DNA from: Candidatus Omnitrophota bacterium
GTDB lineage: Bacteria > Omnitrophota > Gorgyraeia > Tantalellales > Tantalellaceae
Length of the DNA stretch: 12,575 nucleotides
Assembly (NCBI GenBank): GCA_023142805.1
Contig: JAGLIU010000084.1
Coordinates: 1-12,575, forward strand
Direction of reading: 5' to 3'
Shown here: positions 1 through 6,339 of the stretch, in pieces
Layout: every line of letters begins with the position of its first letter
Numbering within the stretch: the first letter of the stretch is position 1
Notes under the pieces: model-generated
Told to the model about the DNA's origin: nothing
The model's database searches: none
Seen by the model: only the letters and a program-made list of their open reading frames with translations
Translations under genes and position numbers: made by a program

Positions 1-280
1 TCCTGTAAAATATCCTCGCGAAGCTTTTAGCGATCACACAGGAAATTCCCGCCGCTTTGATCGAAATAGGCGCATGTTCTCTAGAAGAACCGCAACCAAA
101 ATTTTCTCCGGCGACAATAATATCTCCCTTATCTATTTTTGCCGCGAATTCCGGGTCGGCATCTTCCATGCAGTATTTCGCTAATTCCTCAGGATCAGAC
201 GTATTCAAATAACGCGCCGGAATTATCTCATCTGTATTTATATCATCCCCAAATTTATGTGCGTTCCCTTTTAACTTCAT
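1..280 (-). CDS. leuD: 3-isopropylmalate dehydratase small subunit, 3' end cut by window edge
   Basis: LeuD pairs with LeuC to isomerise 2-isopropylmalate to 3-isopropylmalate in cytosolic leucine synthesis. I translated this short ORF by hand: it opens MKLKGNAHKFGDDINTDEII, and the first 93 residues are visible of the 160-170 usual in the family. The aconitase swivel-domain signatures are present: the DDINTDEIIPARY stretch at residues 12-24 and the substrate-recognition loop GENFGCGSSREHAP at 58-71, followed by AKSFARIFYR at 84-93. The ATG at 280-278 follows an SD (GGAG, 290-287) with 6 nt spacing. It starts 42 nt after the leuC stop, so the two subunits are very probably co-transcribed. The loop type fits the short archaeal/bacterial LeuD class that accompanies 420-residue LeuC proteins. 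Some members of that class work as homoaconitase-type enzymes, so substrate is inferred from family. Confidence 0.93.
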   Translation of the reverse strand, partial: MKLKGNAHKFGDDINTDEIIPARYLNTSDPEELAKYCMEDADPEFAAKIDKGDIIVAGENFGCGSSREHAPISIKAAGISCVIAKSFARIFYR

Positions 281-322
281 CTTTTTCTCCATTCGCGTTG
301 ACTGTGTTTATAGTACCAGCTC

Positions 323-1603
323 CTATAGTTCCGTCGGATGCGAGATCATACCTTTTACAGCACTCGCTGCCGCTATCACCGGATTCGACAGATAAACAAA
401 GCTTTTTGGATGCCCCATACGACCTACAAAATTTCTGTTCGTAGTCGCTATAGCGACTTCACCTTCATGGAGTATACCCATATGTCCGCCTAAACACGGA
501 CCACAACTGGGAGTACAAAAAACTCCGCCCGCACGGACAAATATCTCCGCGTATCCTTCTTTAACGGCTTCGGCATATATGGCCTGTGTCGCGGGAATAA
601 CCACTAAACGGGTATTCTGACTAATTTTTTTATTCTTTAAAACCGCTGCCGCTTGTTTAAGATCGCTGATCCTACCATTCGTACATGAACCTATAACTAC
701 CTGATCCACTTTCACATTTTTATACTCACTAACGCCTTTACCATTTGACGGCAAGTGAGGTGCCGCCACTATAGGTTCCATTTTTGACACATTATATTCC
801 CTGACTTCGGAATATACAGCATCTTTGTCCGTTTTAAAAATTTTATAATTTTTTCTCGTAGGTTTATATTTCCTCAAAGCGGTTTTTACATACTTCTCGG
901 TAACTTTGTCCGTGGCTATTATTCCGTTCTTAGCTCCACACTCAATAGCCATATTGCACATACTGAATCTATCATCCATTGACAGATATTCGAAAGTATC
1001 TCCGGTGAATTCAAGAGCCTTGTACAACGCGCCTGAAACACCAAGATCGGCAATAACCTGAAGAATAAGATCCTTACCCCCTACCCACTTCTTGGGTTTT
1101 CCCGTGAACTTGATCTGTATAGTCTCAGGAACTTTTAGCCAGCACTCTCCAAAAGCCATCGCATACGCCAAATCAGTACTTCCCATACCGGTAGCAAAAG
1201 CCCCTAACGCTCCATGAGTACAAGTATGAGAATCAGCCCCTATCATCAGATCACCCGGCAAAACCAGCCCCCTCTCAGGAAGAAGAACGTGCTCAACACC
1301 CATCTCGCCTAATTCAAAATAATTTTTGATCCCATATTCTTTAGCAAAATCTTTCAGGATCTTAGCCTGATTGGCACTTCTCATGTCCTTCGCCGGAAGA
1401 AAATGATCCGGGACAAGCATGACCCTTTGCTGATTAAATACATTCTTGACCCCTAATCCACAAAACTCTTTTATAGCTATAGGGCTGGTGATATCATTCC
1501 CCAGACATAGATCTATTTTCGCCCTAATAAAATCACCCGGTTTTATGTCCTTAAGCTTGGGAACATGAGCCAATAATATTTTTTCGGTTAATGTATATCC
1601 CAT
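323..1603 (-). CDS. leuC: 3-isopropylmalate dehydratase large subunit (aconitase family, 4Fe-4S)
   Basis: Catalytic Fe-S subunit of isopropylmalate isomerase, acting with LeuD. The 426 residues fit the short LeuC class (about 420) rather than the 465-residue E. coli type. Visible motifs are GADSHTCTHGALGAFATGMG (122-141) and the three cluster cysteines C307 (in GSCTNGR) and C367/C370 (in SCGPCLGGH), then TNRNFVGRMGHP (388-399) and the SNPVIAAASA end (406-415). An additional cysteine, C363, lies four residues before C367. The ATG follows an AAGGAG SD (1616-1611) with 7 nt spacing. Upstream is the 1-kb repeat region, not leuA or leuB, so the leucine genes are split or leuCD starts its own transcript. 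A weak promoter is proposed at 1730-1758. Homoaconitase or another hydro-lyase of this family is the main alternative for function. Confidence 0.93.
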   Translation of the reverse strand: MGYTLTEKILLAHVPKLKDIKPGDFIRAKIDLCLGNDITSPIAIKEFCGLGVKNVFNQQRVMLVPDHFLPAKDMRSANQAKILKDFAKEYGIKNYFELGEMGVEHVLLPERGLVLPGDLMIGADSHTCTHGALGAFATGMGSTDLAYAMAFGECWLKVPETIQIKFTGKPKKWVGGKDLILQVIADLGVSGALYKALEFTGDTFEYLSMDDRFSMCNMAIECGAKNGIIATDKVTEKYVKTALRKYKPTRKNYKIFKTDKDAVYSEVREYNVSKMEPIVAAPHLPSNGKGVSEYKNVKVDQVVIGSCTNGRISDLKQAAAVLKNKKISQNTRLVVIPATQAIYAEAVKEGYAEIFVRAGGVFCTPSCGPCLGGHMGILHEGEVAIATTNRNFVGRMGHPKSFVYLSNPVIAAASAVKGMISHPTEL

Positions 1604-1729
1604 GTATATTCTCCTTATTCTAGTTCGTAATTTAAAGCTCAGAAGTAGTCAAAATAGTACCAAATAACGGGACCCAAAGGTTTACTTTAAAGCCATAACT
1701 CCAAACCCATGACTAAATACTGAATCGAC

Positions 1730-1758
1730 AGTTTACCAAATTTCACCCGTAAAATCAA
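1730..1758 (-). promoter_or_regulatory. possible σ70 promoter of leuCD
   Basis: On the minus strand TTGATT (1758-1753) is separated by 17 nt from TAAACT (1735-1730), each matching the consensus at 4 of 6 bases. It lies about 127 nt upstream of the leuC ATG, in the only non-repetitive part of the intergenic region. The match is modest and could be chance. Confidence 0.3.
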
Positions 1759-1848
1759 TGGGAAATAAGGGTGCTTTCAAGAGGCCCTAAGTCTTTGAGA
1801 TATAATCATTTTTTTCATCTGCCCTTCCGACTTTCGGCCCTCAACCCT

Positions 1849-1911
1849 CTAGCCCCTAGCCCTTAGCCCCTAGCCTTTAACCTTTAACCTTTAACCTTTA
1901 GCCCTTAGCCT
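1849..1911. repeat. heptamer tandem array, 9 units (YTARCCY)
   Basis: Nine uninterrupted 7-bp units read CTAGCCC, CTAGCCC, TTAGCCC, CTAGCCT, TTAACCT three times, TTAGCCC, TTAGCCT. They vary only by transitions, C/T at positions 1 and 7 and G/A at position 4. Shorter arrays of the same unit occur at 2047-2060 (2 units), 2222-2256 (5) and 2513-2540 (4). Confidence 0.93.
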
Positions 1912-1912
1912 C

Positions 1913-1950
1913 TTTCGTCATCCCGGAATCCTGGCGACCACTTCCCCCTC
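1913..1950 (+). repeat. 38-bp direct-repeat unit
   Basis: The unit starts TTTCGTCATCCCGGAATCCT and ends in ACCACTTCCCCCTC. The next copy begins exactly 38 bp later, at 1951, but continues into the full palindrome instead. The unit carries only the left arm of that palindrome, so it looks like a truncated copy stacked in tandem. Confidence 0.85.
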
Positions 1951-2052
1951 TTCCGTCATCCCGGAATCCTGCGAAGACAGGATATCCGGGATCCAATGGC
2001 AATAAGAACCACAACACCACATTCCCTACTTTCGGCCCTTAATCCCCTAGCC
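1935..2052 (+). repeat. 118-bp duplicated block, copy 1
   Basis: Aligned by eye with 2400-2517, this block differs by a few substitutions and one indel (GCGAAG versus GGCGAAG after the left arm of the palindrome). It includes the palindrome, a unique-looking core (AATGGCAATAAGAACC onward) and the start of the heptamers. Such high identity in non-coding DNA implies recent duplication or ongoing gene conversion. Confidence 0.9.
1958..1992. repeat. palindromic (REP-like) element, copy 1
   Basis: Arms ATCCCGGAATCCTG (1958-1971) and CAGGATATCCGGGAT (1978-1992) pair fully except for one bulged base, around a six-base loop CGAAGA. It is flanked by GTC before and CCAATGG after. There is no T-run on either side, so it is not a classical terminator. 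The form resembles bacterial REP elements; I recognise the style, not a named family. Confidence 0.8.
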
Positions 2053-2119
2053 TCTAGCCTTTTTACTTTCTTATCCGAGGAAACATAAAAATCTCCCGAT
2101 TTTCTGCCGAGGGAAAAGA

Positions 2120-2194
2120 TCTCAATTATTCCAGATTCCTCGATTTCGTTCCTCGCTACCGCTCGTCACTTCACTCGGAATGACAGTGTTGAGA
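2120..2194. repeat. imperfect palindromic element of GTCATTCC...GAATCT type
   Basis: Outer arms TCTCAA (2120-2125) and TTGAGA (2189-2194) enclose inner arms ATTCC (2135-2139) and GGAAT (2177-2181). Between them is a run of degenerate CTCG/CGAG words. On the minus strand it reads TCATTCCGAG...GAGGAATCT, a bracket I recall from short interspersed repeats in many bacterial genomes. A second relative is at 3374-3416. Confidence 0.65.
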
Positions 2195-2200
2195 GCCTTC

Positions 2201-2295
2201 CTACTTCCGGCCATTAATCCTCTAGCCCCTAGCCTTTAGCCCTTAGCCTCTACCCCTTCGAAGACAGGTTACCCCACAACTCAATACCCGTACAA
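2201..2295 (+). repeat. second duplicated block (partner 2492-2580)
   Basis: This shares CTACTT(C/T)CGGCCATTAATCCT, the heptamers, GACAGGTT and a CACAACTC..TACCCG..TACAA end with 2492-2580. It is more diverged than the 118-bp block. The partner directly follows copy 2 of that block, so the whole ancestral unit was probably palindrome, core, heptamers and then this tail. Confidence 0.8.
2222..2256. repeat. heptamer tandem array, 5 units (same family)
   Basis: Units CTAGCCC, CTAGCCT, TTAGCCC, TTAGCCT, CTACCCC. The array sits inside the second duplicated block (2201-2295), after the shared sequence GGCCATTAATCCT. Confidence 0.85.
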
Positions 2296-2337
2296 AAGTT
2301 TCTCCATAACTCGGAGTTAATTTCTACCTGCTTCCCC

Positions 2338-2415
2338 TTTGCCATCATCCCAAAATCCCAACGACCACTTCCCCCTCTTTCGTCATCCCGGAATCTTGAC
2401 GACCACTTCCCCCTC
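2338..2415 (+). repeat. two tandem ~38-bp units preceding a palindrome
   Basis: Units begin at 2338 (diverged, 40 bp) and 2378 (38 bp), and a third start at 2416 runs into the full palindrome. The arrangement matches 1913-1950 with one unit more. The 2378 unit differs from the 1913 unit at only two positions. Confidence 0.85.
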
Positions 2416-2517
2416 TTTCGTCATCCCGGAATCCTGGCGAAGACAGGATATCCGGGATCCAATGGCAATAAGAACCACAACACCACATTCCCTACTTTCG
2501 GCCATTAATCCTCTAGC
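2400..2517 (+). repeat. 118-bp duplicated block, copy 2
   Basis: Partner of 1935-2052, in direct orientation with starts 465 bp apart. It is preceded by one more tandem 38-bp unit than copy 1 and followed by its own heptamer array. Confidence 0.9.
2423..2458. repeat. palindromic (REP-like) element, copy 2
   Basis: It has the same arms as 1958-1992, with a seven-base loop GCGAAGA. It lies about 140 nt beyond the stop of the last importer gene, where it could shield the mRNA 3' end even without acting as a terminator. Confidence 0.8.
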
Positions 2518-2540
2518 CCTTAGCCTCTTACCTCTTACCC
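2513..2540. repeat. heptamer tandem array, 4 units (same family)
   Basis: Units CTAGCCC, TTAGCCT, CTTACCT, CTTACCC. It occupies the position in block 2492-2580 that the five-unit array holds in block 2201-2295, so the two copies differ in unit number. Confidence 0.8.
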
Positions 2541-2598
2541 TTCGAGGACAGGTTGCCTCACAACTCGGTACCCGGTACAATGTTAATTCGGATGTAAA

Positions 2599-3336
2599 TT
2601 AGATCTTTGGTATTGAGCTGAGCAGGTGACGTGTGTATTCATTCTGTGGATTCGAATATATCTCTTGACGAGAGGCAATTTCCACTATCTTTCCTGACTT
2701 CATGACCCCAACCACATCCGACATAAACTCTACAACCCTAAGATCATGTGATATAAAAAGATACGTTAACGCTAACTCCTCCTGCAAATCCTTAAGAAGA
2801 TTCAAAATACCAGCTTGTATAGAAACATCGAGACTGGAAACAGGCTCATCTAAAACAACAATATCAGGCTGTGTAACCAATGCCCGGGCTATTGCTATCC
2901 TTTGACGCTCACCCCCGGAAAATTGATGCGGATATTTATCCAAACATTCCATATTCTTCATTTTCACCCTATGCAGTATCTTTACAACTTTATCCTCAAT
3001 TTCCTCCCGATTCACGCCTTTTACAAATAAAGACTCCCCTACTATATCCCGAATGGTCATCCGAGGATTAAGTGAACTGAAAGGGTCTTGGAAAACTATA
3101 TCTATATCTCCTTCAATAGACATCTTACCTGAATCCGGAACCAGAATACCCGTAACAAGTTTCGCTATAGTGGACTTCCCGGATCCGGATTCTCCTACCA
3201 GTCCGAATGTCTTTCCTTTATCTATCGTGAAACTTACTCCATCAACAGCTTTAACCGGCATTTTTTCCGCGCCGTAAAAAAAACTCTTCTTCGCGAAATA
3301 CTTCTTAATATCTGTTACTTCAATAATAGCATTCAT
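2599..3336 (-). CDS. peptide/nickel-class ABC importer, ATPase subunit (OppF/DppF/NikE-like)
   Basis: Cytoplasmic ATP-hydrolysing subunit of the five-gene importer, pairing with the ATPase at 3461-4261. All nucleotide-binding-domain motifs are present: Walker A GESGSGKST (48-56), Q-loop Q83 in VFQDPFSSLNPR, signature FSGGERQR (139-146, F in place of the usual L), Walker B VVLDEP (160-165), D-loop SSLD (167-170) and switch H197 in ISHD. At 245 residues it stops right after NEYTRHLLSSIPKI, so it lacks the C-terminal oligopeptide-transporter domain with Cys motif found in 320-residue OppF/DppF. This length resembles NikE or short Dpp ATPases. The SD is poor: GAGA is near, GGAGAGG is about 17 nt upstream. 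It is the last gene of the operon, followed by the repeat region. The substrate cannot be read from the ATPase. Confidence 0.9.
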   Translation of the reverse strand: MNAIIEVTDIKKYFAKKSFFYGAEKMPVKAVDGVSFTIDKGKTFGLVGESGSGKSTIAKLVTGILVPDSGKMSIEGDIDIVFQDPFSSLNPRMTIRDIVGESLFVKGVNREEIEDKVVKILHRVKMKNMECLDKYPHQFSGGERQRIAIARALVTQPDIVVLDEPVSSLDVSIQAGILNLLKDLQEELALTYLFISHDLRVVEFMSDVVGVMKSGKIVEIASRQEIYSNPQNEYTRHLLSSIPKI

Positions 3337-3373
3337 ATTTTTGTCTCAACCGACCTCTCCACCCTTACACGTA

Positions 3374-3416
3374 TCATCCCGACCGACTTCTGCGAAGCAG
3401 CGGACCGAAAGAATCT
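3374..3416 (+). repeat. short palindromic repeat between the two ATPase genes
   Basis: It reads TCATCCCGACCGACTTC then TGCGAAGCAGCGG and ends GAAAGAATCT, with a small CTGC-GAA-GCAG hairpin in the middle. The TCAT(C/T)CCGA...GAATCT bracket is shared, in opposite orientation, with 2120-2194. It fills the 124-bp gap between the ATPase genes and would be transcribed in the importer mRNA. Confidence 0.55.
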
Positions 3417-3460
3417 ACACCGCGAACATACATTTTCATTTTAATACAACCCCAAGCCTA

Positions 3461-4261
3461 CTATTCACTTTCCGGCAATCGTTCCCTTTCATCTCCCAGC
3501 TTCGGAATACAATCTATTAGATGCCGGGTATATTCATTTTCCGGACTTTTAAAAATAATTTCTTTCGCGCCCTTTTCTATCACTCTCCCGTTTTTCATCA
3601 CATGCACTTCATCCGCTACCATATTAACAATAGAAAAATCGTGTGTAATAAATAATATAGAAAAACATCTTTCTTTTTGGATTCCCATCACAAGATCTAA
3701 TATTTCTTTCTGAACAGAAACATCAAGTGCTGTCGTAGGTTCATCCAATATCAATATCTCAGGATCACAGGAGAGAGCTATTGCCAGCATTATACGCTGA
3801 CGCATCCCCCCTGAAAGCTCATGAGGATAACAACTAGCAATATCTTCCGAAAGTTTAACCATCTTAAGCAACCCTTTTAAACAACCCTGAATTTTTTCTT
3901 CTGAAATAATTTTATGAGCCGCTATAGTTTCGGTTATCTGCTCTCCCACACGCATAACAGGATTTAAAGCGGTAAATGGTTCCTGAAACACCATTGAAAT
4001 ACTATTTCCTCTCATATTCTGTTTTTCCTTATTATCCATATCAAAGATATTCTTTCCGCGAAACAATATCTCCCCCGAAATTCTTGCCGCGACATCAGGG
4101 AGCAGATCAAGAATCGCCAAGGACATCATCGTTTTTCCGCTTCCGGATTCTCCCACTATCGCGGAGATCTTTCCAGGAAGAAGTGTCAGATCAACATCGG
4201 AAAGCACCTCTTTACCTCCAATGGTTACCGTTAAATCTTTTATTTTGAGTATATTTTCCAT
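3461..4261 (-). CDS. peptide/nickel-class ABC importer, ATPase subunit (OppD/DppD/NikD-like)
   Basis: Second cytoplasmic ATPase of the importer. From the ATG at 4261 it has 266 residues, opening MENILKIKDLTVTIGGKEVL. Motifs are Walker A GESGSGKT (37-44), Q93 in VFQEPFTALNP, signature LSGGMRQR (149-156), Walker B LILDEP (170-175), D-loop TALD (177-180) and switch H207 in ITHD. The protein ends soon after NEYTRHLIDCIPKL, so the usual C-terminal oligopeptide domain is absent, as in its partner. The frame extends upstream to a GTG at 4303, but those 14 extra residues are encoded next to the heptamer repeat and have no family resemblance, so I chose the ATG. Neither start has a good SD; GGAGG lies 20 nt before the ATG. 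NikD is the main alternative identity. Confidence 0.9.
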   Translation of the reverse strand: MENILKIKDLTVTIGGKEVLSDVDLTLLPGKISAIVGESGSGKTMMSLAILDLLPDVAARISGEILFRGKNIFDMDNKEKQNMRGNSISMVFQEPFTALNPVMRVGEQITETIAAHKIISEEKIQGCLKGLLKMVKLSEDIASCYPHELSGGMRQRIMLAIALSCDPEILILDEPTTALDVSVQKEILDLVMGIQKERCFSILFITHDFSIVNMVADEVHVMKNGRVIEKGAKEIIFKSPENEYTRHLIDCIPKLGDERERLPESE

Positions 4262-4296
4262 AATTCGTCGCGTGTATTTAGCCTCCAACCACTCCC

Positions 4297-4345
4297 CGAT
4301 CACCGTTCACTGTTTACTGTTTACTGTTTACTGTTTACTATTCAC
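4297..4345. repeat. heptamer tandem array between importer genes (TGTTTAC, 7 units)
   Basis: Units are CGATCAC, CGTTCAC, four perfect TGTTTAC (4311-4338) and TATTCAC. The array nearly fills the space between the permease stop (4349) and the ATPase start (4261). On the sense strand the perfect unit is GTAAACA. It keeps the same 7-bp period as the arrays at 1849-2540 but has a different sequence. Confidence 0.9.
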
Positions 4346-4348
4346 TCC

Positions 4349-5164
4349 TCATTTTCTCTCTCTAAGCTTCGGATCCAGCACTTCCCTGAGACCTTCTCCC
4401 ATCAAATTAAAACTAAGAACAGTTATCAGTATAGCCAGCCCGGGAAAAAGCGTAAGCCACCAGGCATAATCAATATAAACTTTTCCCGCGGTAAGTATAC
4501 TCCCCCAACTAGCTTCGGGAATCTGAATTCCCAATCCCAAAAAGCTTAAAGCGCTTTCAACCAATATGGCTCCGCCTACACTTAATGTAGCGCTAACATA
4601 TACGGGCCCCATAGCGTTAGGTAAAATATGCCTGAAGATTATTCTAAAATTCGACACACCTTGAACTTTCGCGGCCTGCACAAAATCTCTTTCTCTTAAA
4701 GATAAAAACTCCGCGCGAACAAGACGACAAATACCCGCCCAGCTTGTCAGTCCGATAACTATCATAACATTCACTATACTCGGTCCCAAAAATGTGATGA
4801 CCATCATTATGAGAAAAAATGTAGGAAAACAATACATTATCTCCACTATTCTCATAATAACACTATCTATCCATCCACCATAATAACCACTTATACCACC
4901 CAGAAAAATGCCCATACCTAAGGATATGAACACCGCTATAAACCCTACGCTTAAAGATATTCGCGCTCCATACACCATACGGCTAAACACGTCGCGACCC
5001 AGGTTGTCTGTACCAAAAAAATGTTCCCGTGACGGCTTTTCAAGTCTAGCATCTTCGGAAAGATCCATTTTTAAAGGATCATATCGCGCTACAAACGGAG
5101 CCAAAACCGCTGACAGCGTCATTACGAATATAATGACTATCCCGAATATAATACGCTTATTCAT
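4349..5164 (-). CDS. peptide/nickel-class ABC importer, permease (DppC/OppC/NikC-like)
   Basis: Inner-membrane permease that forms the translocation pore with the DppB-like subunit. It has 271 residues and about six hydrophobic helices, near 4-26, 70-92, 104-126, 128-148, 190-212 and 235-257. The DppC-family motif HFFGTDNLGRDVFSRMVYGAR is at 48-68, written here as start HFFGTD and end YGAR. The cytoplasmic EAA loop that contacts the ATPases is at 158-187 (ERDFVQAAKVQGVS ... HILPNAMGP), and the family ending LGLGIQIPEASWG is at 209-221. The ATG was chosen because it directly precedes the first helix. SD is weak: AAAGGA sits 14 nt upstream. It lies 40 nt after the dppB-like stop. Confidence 0.92.
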   Translation of the reverse strand: MNKRIIFGIVIIFVMTLSAVLAPFVARYDPLKMDLSEDARLEKPSREHFFGTDNLGRDVFSRMVYGARISLSVGFIAVFISLGMGIFLGGISGYYGGWIDSVIMRIVEIMYCFPTFFLIMMVITFLGPSIVNVMIVIGLTSWAGICRLVRAEFLSLRERDFVQAAKVQGVSNFRIIFRHILPNAMGPVYVSATLSVGGAILVESALSFLGLGIQIPEASWGSILTAGKVYIDYAWWLTLFPGLAILITVLSFNLMGEGLREVLDPKLRERK

Positions 5165-5204
5165 ATTTCTATGTTCAATCCTTTGTTCGAATCGTTACTC
5201 TTCT

Positions 5205-6185
5205 TCACTTTTCCCCCCCTACACGTATTCGCGGATCTACAAAAGCATACGCGATATCCGACAAAAATATCCCTATAAGTGTCAAAAATGTCGCGATAAC
5301 TCCCACCCCCATAACTACCGGATAATCATAATTCATTATTGCCTCATACCCAAGTCTGCCCATACCCGGCCACGCGAAAATAGTCTCAAAAATAAAACTG
5401 CCGGATATCAATGCCGGAAGACTTAAGCCCATTATTGTTATGATCGACAGGAGCGCGTTCTTTAAAATATGCGCTGTAACAATACGGCTTGATGAAAGCC
5501 CTTTTGCGCGTGCGGTCAGAACATAGTTTTCATTCATCACTTCTATTACACTGGACCTGGAATATCTGGATAAAGCCGCAAGCGATCCAAATGCTGTCGC
5601 GACCACGGGAAGCACCAAATGTGCTATAAGATCTTTTGTTCTATCGAATGAATCCAAATACGCGGTATACCAGGGACTCATTCCGGATATCGGCAGCCAT
5701 CCGAGTTTAAATCCAAAAAATAGTATCAAAAGAAGTGCCAACCAAAATGATGGCGTAGCGTAACCGATAAAAACAAATATGGTCATGATCCGGTCAAAAA
5801 AAGAGTTACGTTTAACTGCGCTTATAACACCAATAGGCACAGCTATTAAAAAAATAATGAAAAGCGAAATAATCTGCAAAAGAAGCGTCGCGGGTAAACG
5901 TGATGTGATCTTCGCCATAACAGCCTGATCGTCTATAAGCGAAGATCCAAAATCTAAAGATATCAAACGTTTTACCCATAACCCGTACTGTACAAGAACC
6001 GGTTTATCCAAATCATACATTTTATCAAAATTTGCTCTGGCACTTCCCGAGACTTCAGGATTCATTCCATATTTTATGCTTGCGGTATCACCCGGGGCCA
6101 AATGCATCACAGTAAACATGATAAACGATATCCCTATAAGCATAGGTATAATAAGTAATAGTCTTTTCGCGATATATCTTTTCAT
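5205..6185 (-). CDS. peptide/nickel-class ABC importer, permease (DppB/OppB/NikB-like)
   Basis: First inner-membrane permease of the importer. Its 326 residues are normal for DppB/OppB. The family N-terminus MKRYIAKRLLLIIPMLIGIS leads into helix 1 (about 9-29), followed by the HLAPGD motif (28-33) and a periplasmic loop containing YDLDKPVLVQYGLW (57-70). Helices follow near 100-125, 134-160, 188-208, 248-270 and 290-315. The EAA loop is at 219-245 (ENYVLTARAKGLSSSRIVTA), and the family motifs FETIFAWPGMGRLGYEA (266-282) and FVDPRIR (315-321) are present. There is no clear SD before the ATG. A hairpin in the preceding 154-bp gap (6252-6279) may set its level relative to the binding protein. 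Confidence 0.93.
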   Translation of the reverse strand: MKRYIAKRLLLIIPMLIGISFIMFTVMHLAPGDTASIKYGMNPEVSGSARANFDKMYDLDKPVLVQYGLWVKRLISLDFGSSLIDDQAVMAKITSRLPATLLLQIISLFIIFLIAVPIGVISAVKRNSFFDRIMTIFVFIGYATPSFWLALLLILFFGFKLGWLPISGMSPWYTAYLDSFDRTKDLIAHLVLPVVATAFGSLAALSRYSRSSVIEVMNENYVLTARAKGLSSSRIVTAHILKNALLSIITIMGLSLPALISGSFIFETIFAWPGMGRLGYEAIMNYDYPVVMGVGVIATFLTLIGIFLSDIAYAFVDPRIRVGGEK

Positions 6186-6251
6186 AGCTTACACGATCAA
6201 AACTTTCAGTTCCTTTACTCCCAAATTCCGGGATTTTAATAATCTAAAATT

Positions 6252-6279
6252 TGCCAAGCTCTTTTCCCGGAGATTGGCA
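6252..6279 (-). terminator. intercistronic hairpin between binding protein and permease genes
   Basis: TGCCAA and CTC pair with GAG and TTGGCA around an eight-base loop: nine base pairs with one mismatch. It begins about 60 nt after the binding-protein stop and is followed on the minus strand by AATTTTAGATTATT, a poor U-tract. It is more likely an mRNA-protecting structure or partial terminator, as is common after binding-protein genes, than a full stop. Confidence 0.4.
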
Positions 6280-6339
6280 TACTACTTTATAAAAGAATCT
6301 ATATCCCTCTTACTTTCTTTTCCTACTTCATGCTTCATA

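Larger units (their letters stand above)
1604..2598. other. 995-bp non-coding, repeat-rich intergenic region
   Basis: This region lies between the end of the ABC-importer operon and leuC. I see no protein with family character on either strand. The small open frames here (2339-2602 on plus, 2383-2580 on minus) only translate the repeats. The content is layered: period-7 arrays (1849-1911, 2047-2060, 2222-2256, 2513-2540), 38-bp tandem units (1913-1950, 2338-2415), a 118-bp duplication (1935-2052 and 2400-2517), a second duplicated block (2201-2295 and 2492-2580) and palindromes (1958-1992, 2423-2458, 2120-2194). The roughly 200 bp next to leuC (1604-1800) is unique and may hold its promoter. 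No U-tract terminator for the importer operon was found. Confidence 0.8.

Noticed and set aside
1849..1911. Telomere-like C-rich heptamers
   Set aside because: The array is internal, short and flanked by ordinary genes; the resemblance to telomeric repeats is superficial.
1958..2458. Palindromes as intrinsic terminators of the importer operon
   Set aside because: Neither palindrome is followed by a T-run on either strand; they are better described as REP-like elements.
1913..2460. CRISPR-like direct repeats
   Set aside because: The 38-bp units are contiguous with no unique spacers between them, and no cas genes are near.
2339..2602. Open frame of 87 codons on plus, and one of 65 codons on minus (2383-2580), in the repeat region
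   Set aside because: They translate only the repeats and palindromes, have no SD, and show no family motif; the frames differ between the duplicated copies because of the indel.
4262..4303. Upstream GTG start adding 14 residues to the OppD-like ATPase
   Set aside because: The extension is encoded next to the heptamer array, lacks family similarity and has no better SD; the ATG at 4261 gives a normal ABC N-terminus.
4908..5426. 172-codon open frame on plus, antisense to the permease genes
   Set aside because: It is a shadow of two strongly conserved permease genes on the other strand, with no family features of its own.
6186..6339. A small gene between the binding-protein and permease genes
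   Set aside because: No open frame with an SD or recognisable motif is present; the only structure seen is the hairpin at 6252-6279.
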